Assembly: GCF_000002235.5 (NCBI RefSeq)
Contig: NW_022145606.1
Span: 17,004,254-17,068,253, forward strand
DNA from: Strongylocentrotus purpuratus
Lineage: Eukaryota > Echinodermata > Echinoidea > Camarodonta > Strongylocentrotidae
Reading direction: 5' to 3'
DNA: 64,000 bases
Shown here: positions 58,080 through 64,000 of the stretch, piece after piece
Layout: each line of letters starts with the position of its first letter
Numbering within the stretch: the stretch's first letter is position 1
The notes under the pieces: model-generated
The model's input: the letters and a program-made list of their open reading frames with translations, nothing else
Told to the model about the DNA's origin: nothing
Database searches by the model: none
Program-made: the position numbers and the translations under genes

Positions 58080-58800
58080 TCGGGCAAGAAATATGCTTAT
58101 TTAGTGGCTTATGCCCGCGGTACGGCGGGGGTCGGGGGCCTCGAGCATTAAAATATGCTCATCTGACCGTAATTAAATGCCTAAAGCCCCTGAACTTCGG
58201 GTGGCTCTGCCCCCTGGACCCCTATAGGGCCTTAAAGCGGCCCCTGAATGCTCATCTCACCGTAATTTATTGCCTAAAACCCCTGAGCTTCTGGGGGCTC
58301 TGCTCCCTGGATTCCACCTAGGGCCCTAAAGCGGGGCCCTAGACGCTCATCTGACGGTAATTTAATGCAAAAAAAAAAAAAAAAAAACCAGAGCTTCTGG
58401 GGGCTCAGCCCTCTGGACGCCACGCCCCGAGACCCCACACCCATTTACGCTACGCTTTACCTGATCGTAAATACTTTAGCCTCCCCCACCCACTTTGAAA
58501 AACGTTTAGGGGGGCCTGCATATAAGAGAGGGGGGTGGTGCGGATTTTTTTTTAGTCTTCCCTCCCCAAACTTTTTTGCTCATAACGCCAATGTTGCTCA
58601 CCATTACGTACCAATATTTGACTCGCATGATTTTAAATTTGGGCCCCCCTAAAAAAATCATGGATTTGCACCTAGGTGGGTTCCAGGCCAGGGGGCAGAG
58701 TCCCGTAAGCTCAGGGGTTTGAGGCATTTAATTATGGTCAGATGAGCATATTTTGATACCTCATTTTGTGACATTGGCAGGTCACTTATTTTTTTCTCTC
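58080..58800. repeat. Dispersed repeat with GGGGGCAGAGCCCC/GCTCATCTGACCGTAAT motifs
   Basis: Three or four diverged copies, in both orientations, of a ~100-bp unit also seen at 51355-51520. A-run at 58369-58386. Confidence 0.7.
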
Positions 58801-60340
58801 TCTTTCTTTCTTATTCTCTGTAGCATACTTTTTCAAAAATTGAGGGGGGCTTGTGCCCCCGAGCCCAGTCGTTCCGCAGGCCCTGACATAAGACTTTTAA
58901 ATAAGCATATTTTTCGCCCGACTGTAAATTTGGGAATTTCTAGTAAGTTTTCCAATAAACGCATAAAAAAGTATGCATTACAAAAAAAATTGAGCAAAAA
59001 TATCAGAAAATCATGTCATTCAGCAACATTTGTAAATCACTGGTATCGAATTAGAAATACCCCCCCCCCATCAGTACGCCAGCGTTCAGTGGCTCATGTC
59101 TTTTCATCCCGATAATAAAAAAACACACACGCTTTCCGATCCTCTCACAATATTTCCACGATATGCGCGTATCCATATTATAAAAACCTCCATTGATAAA
59201 TATAGGTGGCATGCGGAATGTTAGGGAATTTAATTCCTGTTAACTTTCCTTTTCTTTGAATGGAATATAACTTAGGCCTATATATGAATCAATTCAGGTT
59301 TTTATTATTTTTATGTCATGTTTAGTTAAAAATACAAACCATCTTCACTCCTTTACAGATTTTTTTTTTTTTTTTAGGAGGGGCGGGGGGCATTTTTTTT
59401 TTTTTAGGGGGGGGGGGGGAGCAAAAATGCGTTTTGCCCCCCTCCCACTTCCGGCGCCTATAATGATTAAACTTAAGAACGAGACTAGGAGTCAATAGTC
59501 AAATTTGACCGAACGCCCAGAATATAACAAACAAGAACAACAATATTCACCTACATAGAGTGGTGAAGTGTACGTCATCAAAAATCTTTTTTTAATAGAA
59601 TTTCTCAATTTTTTCTTCATTTTTCGAAAAAGCATCAAAAATAAATTCCGAATGTAGAAAACCAATTGAATATGTTAAGTATTGGCTGAGATATGACCAT
59701 CTGAATAAATATATTTCCAATAGACTTTATTTTGCTCTGGCTCATTTAGGAGCTAGAGCACTTAACACTGAGCTCTTTTCACCGACCTCTAGAGGTCAGT
59801 GGCTCATATATAGGAAATCTATTTATTCAGATGGTCATAGATATTAAATGGGTTATCGACATTTGAACTTTATTTTTCATGCTCTTTCAGAAAATGAAGA
59901 GAGAAAAAAGAGAAATTCTAAAAATAGATTGTTATGAAGTCAAAGCTTCGGTAGGCCTACTCGAGTAAAGAGTTACAATTAAATGCATGCACTCTCAGTA
60001 TTGATATTTTCTAGCTCTGACATTGTAAACAATGCAAGTCACGTGGTCGATCGTGAGAACTAGTGGTAGAAATTACGGTAGGCAATGTTTTGGAACATGT
60101 AGAGGTTTGCGCACGTCACCGTACGAATGAAATGTTGACGAAAGCCCCGCCCCTTAATGACTATTTATAGGCTACGTACAGGTACGGATGCTCAGCACAG
60201 GCACCTTTGCACATGGTACCCAAGACGACTATTCATATTCAGATCAGCAAGAGTGAATTACAGATTAGCGCAATACAAATGTATAATGCAATAACTTGAT
60301 TGATGCAAGTGTGTAGTCAAAACAATACAATTACCTACCT
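58801..60340. other. No gene recognised; inverted repeat at 59570-59940
   Basis: Around 59790 an imperfect palindrome is centred: TATTTCCAATAGACTTT ... and AAATCTATTTATTCAGATGGTCAT mirrored by ATGACCATCTGAATAAATAT at 59692-59711; the outer arms carry AGAATTTCTC and GAGAAATTCT (59600, 59910). Likely a MITE of about 350 bp. Confidence 0.55.
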
Positions 60341-60350
60341 ACCTAAAGAT

Positions 60351-61290
60351 ATAAATTTTGGAACACGTAGAATTCAGCTTGGAACATGTACAATGCAATA
60401 ATTTGAATGATGGGAGTGTGTAGGCAAAACAATATTATCCCCTAAAGATAGACATTTTGGAACACGTAGAATTCAGCTTGGAACATGTACAATGCAATAA
60501 TTTGAATGATGGGAGTGTGTAGGCAAAACAATATTATCCCCTAAAGATAGACATTTTGGAACACGTAGAATTCAGCTTGGAACATGTACAATGCAATAAT
60601 TTGAATGATGGGAGTGTGTAGGCAAAACAATATTATCCCCTAAAGATAGACATTTTGGAACACGTAGAATTCAGCTTGGAACATGTACAATGCAATAATT
60701 TGAATGATGGGAGTGTGTAGGCAAAAAAATATTATCCCCTAAAGATAGATATTTTGGAACACGTAGAATGCAGCTTGGAACATGTACAATGCAATAATTT
60801 GAATAAATGGGAGTTTGTAGTCAAAACAATACAATTACCTACCTAAAGATGGAAATTTTGGAACACGTAGAATGCAGCTTGGAACATGTACAATGCAATA
60901 ATTGGAATGATGGAAGTGTGCAGGCAAAATAATATTATCCCCTAAAGATAGACATTTTGGAACACGTAGAATGCAGCTTGGAACATGTACAATGCAATAA
61001 TTTGAATGATGGGAGTGTGTAGGCAAAATAATATTATCCCCTCAAGATAGAAATTTTGGAACACGTAGAAAGCAGCTTGGAACATGTACAATGCAATTAT
61101 TTGAATGATTGGAGTGTGTAGGCAAAACAATATTATCCCCTAAAGATAGAAATTTCGGAACACGTAGAATGCAGCTTGGAACATGTACAATGCAATAATT
61201 TGAATGATGGGAGTGTGTAGGCAAAAGAATATTATCCCCTAAAGATAGATATTTTTGAACACGTAGAATGCAGCTTGGAACATGTACTAT
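60351..61290. repeat. 99-bp minisatellite, about 9.5 copies
   Basis: Unit contains TTTTGGAACACGTAGAAT, CAGCTTGGAACATGTACAAT, GAATGATGGGAGTGTGTAGG and TATTATCCCCTAAAGATAGA; copies at 60451 and 60550 are exactly 99 bp apart. Minus frames with HSHHSNYCIVHVPS are artefacts of a period divisible by three. Confidence 0.93.
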
Positions 61291-61349
61291 GTGCAATGTT
61301 TTTGTCCAACTCAATATACCAATACTGACAAGGTCATAATAGAAGCACC

Positions 61350-61558
61350 GTACCGGTACATCGGGGGGGGGGGGGGCTATAGCCCCTTGCCCGAAAAAAG
61401 TAATTTTCTGGTTTCACAATTCGGCTAGTGAGCGAAGCGAGCTAGCAAAAATTTGAGAATAATATTTATTTTGTGAAAGTGTTATTTGTCACCAAAATAA
61501 ATGAGAAAAGATATCAAAAATTCATATTCGGGCAGCTCGCTGTCCCCCCCCAATAATG
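61350..61558. repeat. G-run and GAAGCGAGC-type sequence
   Basis: Poly-G 61363-61376 and CCCCCCCC at 61543-61550; GCTAGTGAGCGAAGCGAGCT at 61424-61443 resembles the start of the following array. Confidence 0.5.
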
Positions 61559-62395
61559 GCGAAGCGCAGAAGCTTTGATGTTTCATAAAATTATTAGAGA
61601 AAGAAGAGGATTCGTTGTACCATTCTTGACTCTTAATCCTTGTCTGAATTTAGTTTCCTCCCGTCTGCGAGAAGCGCGGAAGCTTTGAACTTTCATTAAT
61701 TATTTGAGAAAGAAGACGATTATGTTGAACCATTCTTTACTCTTATTACTTGACTGAATTCAGCCCCCCTCCTCCTCCCGTGCGAAGCGCAGAAGCTTTG
61801 ACGTTTCATTAAATTATTCGAGAAAGAAGACGATTCGTTGTTTCGTTCTCGACTCTTTGTCCTTGTGTGAAAATCAGCTTTCCCCTTCCGAATGAGGCGC
61901 GGAAGCTTTGACGTTTCATTAAATTATTAGAAAAAGAAGATGATTCGTTGTTCCATTCTCGACTCTCAATCCTTGTCTAAATTCAATTTTTCCCCGCCCG
62001 CGCGTAGCGCGTAAACTTCTGACGCTTCATTAAATTATGAGAGAAAGAAGATGATTCGTTGTTCCATTCTCGATTCTTAATCCTTGTTTGAATTCAGTTT
62101 TCTTTAAATTATTAGAGAACGAAGACGATTCGTTGTACCATTCTCGTCTCTTAATCCTTGTTTGAATTCAGCTTTCCCCCTTCAGCACGAGGCGTGGAAG
62201 CTTTGACGTTTTATTAAATTATTAGAGAACGTAGATAATTCGTTGTTCCATTCTCGACTCTTAATCCTTGTTTGAATTCAGTTTTCATTAATTTTGTTGG
62301 GAAAGAAGACGATTCGTTGTTTCATTCTCGACTCTCAATCCTTGTCTGAATTCAGTTGCCCCCGAGCGAGCGAAGCGCGGAAGCTTTGACATTCA
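61559..62395. repeat. ~110-bp satellite, about eight copies
   Basis: Unit: GCGAAGCGCGGAAGCTTTGA, CATTAAATTATTAGAGAAAG, AAGACGATTCGTTGTTCCAT, CTCGACTCTTAATCCTTGTC, TGAATTCAG. Starts at about 61559, 61670, 61783, 61890 and 62002, then shortened units. Confidence 0.88.
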
Positions 62396-64000
62396 ATCAA
62401 TCAAATCAATCAATATCAATCAATCATATCAAAGTTTATTCAACACTCTTCATAAAAAACATTTAAAACATACAAATACAGAATGGAGTTATAGAAAAAA
62501 TATTGAAAAAAACCAAGAAAGTGATAACAAATACAATGGCAATTTATAAGAGCATTTGGGATAGGCAGAAAGGAGGAAGTTCCTTATATAAAAGCCTACC
62601 CCTAAAAACACACATACAGGCAAACGAGAACAAAAGAACAGAACAAAAAACAAAGAACATATTAAAAATTACTATCACACACGATTAGAGTATAAAAAAA
62701 ATGTCAAAAATTGCCCATACTATTGATACTGATTTTTATACTTGTTTAACAGAAATTGTTTATATTTAATTTTAAAAAAGATTGAGAGTTTTGCATTTTT
62801 TAATTTCCTGAGGTATACTATTCCATATTAATGGTCCTTTAAAAAATAGTGAATTTTTCATACAAGTTGTTCTAATCTTGGGGAGGTGATAATTTAGGGC
62901 ATTTCTAGTATTAAAATTATGCACATCACAATTCAAGTTAAAACATGTTGATAAAAAGGTAGGCAAGCTGCCATTAAATCTTGAAAACATGAAAACTGCA
63001 ATATAAACATTATGCATATCGATTACATTCAAAATTCCTAGTTTACAAAATAAAGGATTACAGTGAGCATAATATTGGGAATGAGTTATGATGCGTATTG
63101 CTTTCTTTTGAAGCTTAAGTAACCTTAACATATCATTTTTATTAAAATTTGCCCATGCAACTAAACAGTAATTAAAATATGGTGTTATTAAAGTATGATA
63201 CAACATTTTCAAAATATTTAAGGGATAAAAATGAACTTTATATAAAATACCAATATTTTTTGCTATTTTATTGCACACCACATTTTTATGCTCATGCCAC
63301 TTCAATTTATGATTAATTACAATACCTAAAAACTGAAGATTATTTACACGTTCAAAATTATGATCATTTACTCGTAAGTGAATGTTGTTAAAATCAATAT
63401 TTCTATTTGTAAAAACCATAAACTTAGTTTTATCATAATTTAAAACCAATTTATTATATAAGAACCAATTAGAAAGTTTCAAAATTTCTTGCTTAAAAAC
63501 AGTTTGTAAAACCTGGACATCAGAATGAGACATAAAAACACTTGTGTCATCAGCAAATAAAATAAACTTCAGTTTATCAGAAACACTGCACATGTCATTT
63601 ACATAAATAATGAATAAAAGAGGCCCAAGGATGGATCCTTGAGGCACTCCACATCTAAAAAAAAATTTATATTAGACTTATCTTTATTTATTTGAACAAA
63701 TTGGGTTCTAATTTCTAAATAACTTTCAAACCATTTTAAAGTTACTCCACGAATACCATAATAATAGATTTTTTTCAATAAAATAGTGTGGTCTAATTTT
63801 AAATGCGTTACTTAAATCTAAAAAAAAGGCCCATTAAGATATTATTATTTTCAAAAGTTTTCAAAACATTATAAATAAAATGCATAATTGCATTAGATGT
63901 AGAGTGCCCAGGTCTAAAACCATATTGACATTCAGTGATAATATTACACTTATTTAAAAACATAAGAAGTCGATTATAAACAGCTCTTTCTAAAGTCTTT
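62396..64000 (-). mobile_element. CR1-like LINE, truncated by the window edge
   Basis: Minus-strand element whose 3' end carries ATCAATCA-type tandem repeats (62396-62430), a different tail from the LINE at 51748, hence a different family. Coding part begins beyond 64000. Confidence 0.85.
62772..64000 (-). pseudogene. Reverse transcriptase (C-terminal two thirds), frameshifted upstream
   Basis: From the edge: KTLERAVYNRLLMFLNKCN, ECQYGFRPGHSTSNAIMHFI, then small T-run indels and frame changes near 63660 and 63820 break the AFD region; KWFESYLEIRTQFVQINK; from 63647 an intact 291-codon frame with PQGSILGPLLFIIYVND, FADDTSVFMSH, NLQFLGIVINHKLKWHEH and a C-terminal WNSIPQEIKK. The catalytic FADD is kept, but the copy is inactive because of the frameshifts. 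Confidence 0.85.

Overview
This is animal (invertebrate) genomic DNA: intron-rich, AT-rich, and full of micro-/minisatellites, non-LTR retrotransposon remnants, MITEs and a tRNA-derived SINE. No bacterial, organellar or viral gene is visible. The SINE at about 48.78 kb, the repeat content and the secreted CCP/C-type-lectin gene suggest a marine deuterostome, most likely an echinoderm. That taxonomic call is an inference (roughly 50-60% sure).

One host gene can be reconstructed. It lies on the minus strand from 45064 (ATG) down to 719 (stop) in 19 coding exons joined by splice phase: a signal-peptide exon (44998-45064); a Cys-rich N-terminal module (42331-42570); eleven near-identical CCP/sushi exons of 195 nt, each in a ~1.43-kb tandem repeat (15777-30268); and two C-type lectin-like domains of three exons each, CTLD-A (12081, 10277, 6382) and CTLD-B (4462, 3479, 845). 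All modules are bounded by phase-1 introns, and the summed CDS is 3252 nt (1083 aa plus stop). If CTLD-A reads through its internal donor into a stop at 6190, a shorter one-lectin form results. The expected product is a secreted, mosaic CCP-CTLD protein of the kind used in recognition or adhesion. No transmembrane segment is seen.

Its introns hold nearly everything else in 0.7-45 kb. 0.9-6.2 kb has 20-, 90- and 72-bp minisatellites and ATT/CTA microsatellites. 7.3-9.1 kb is a broken LINE with an inverted partner. 9.5-12 kb has 55- and 44-bp arrays. 12.3-15.7 kb has a ~52-bp degenerate minisatellite and a 1.84-kb interspersed element. 15.7-30.3 kb is the exon array, each interval carrying a hAT-like MITE. 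31.3-36.3 kb is a DNA transposon whose long inverted repeats are built from 170-bp tandem units around a degraded ORF with a C-terminal CXC motif. 37.4-40.7 kb has LINE fragments, and 41.0 kb a hairpin with a hammerhead-like core.

Upstream of the gene (45-64 kb) I see only repeats: a TA-flanked foldback-type element enclosing a ~26-bp minisatellite (46250-48709), a SINE, a LINE with endonuclease and reverse transcriptase in one frame broken by three stops (51748-55220), a second copy of the 1.84-kb element (55741-57586), G-rich repeat families, 99-bp and ~110-bp satellites, and another degraded LINE running off the right edge. Most long open frames in the satellites are artefacts of repeat periods divisible by three.
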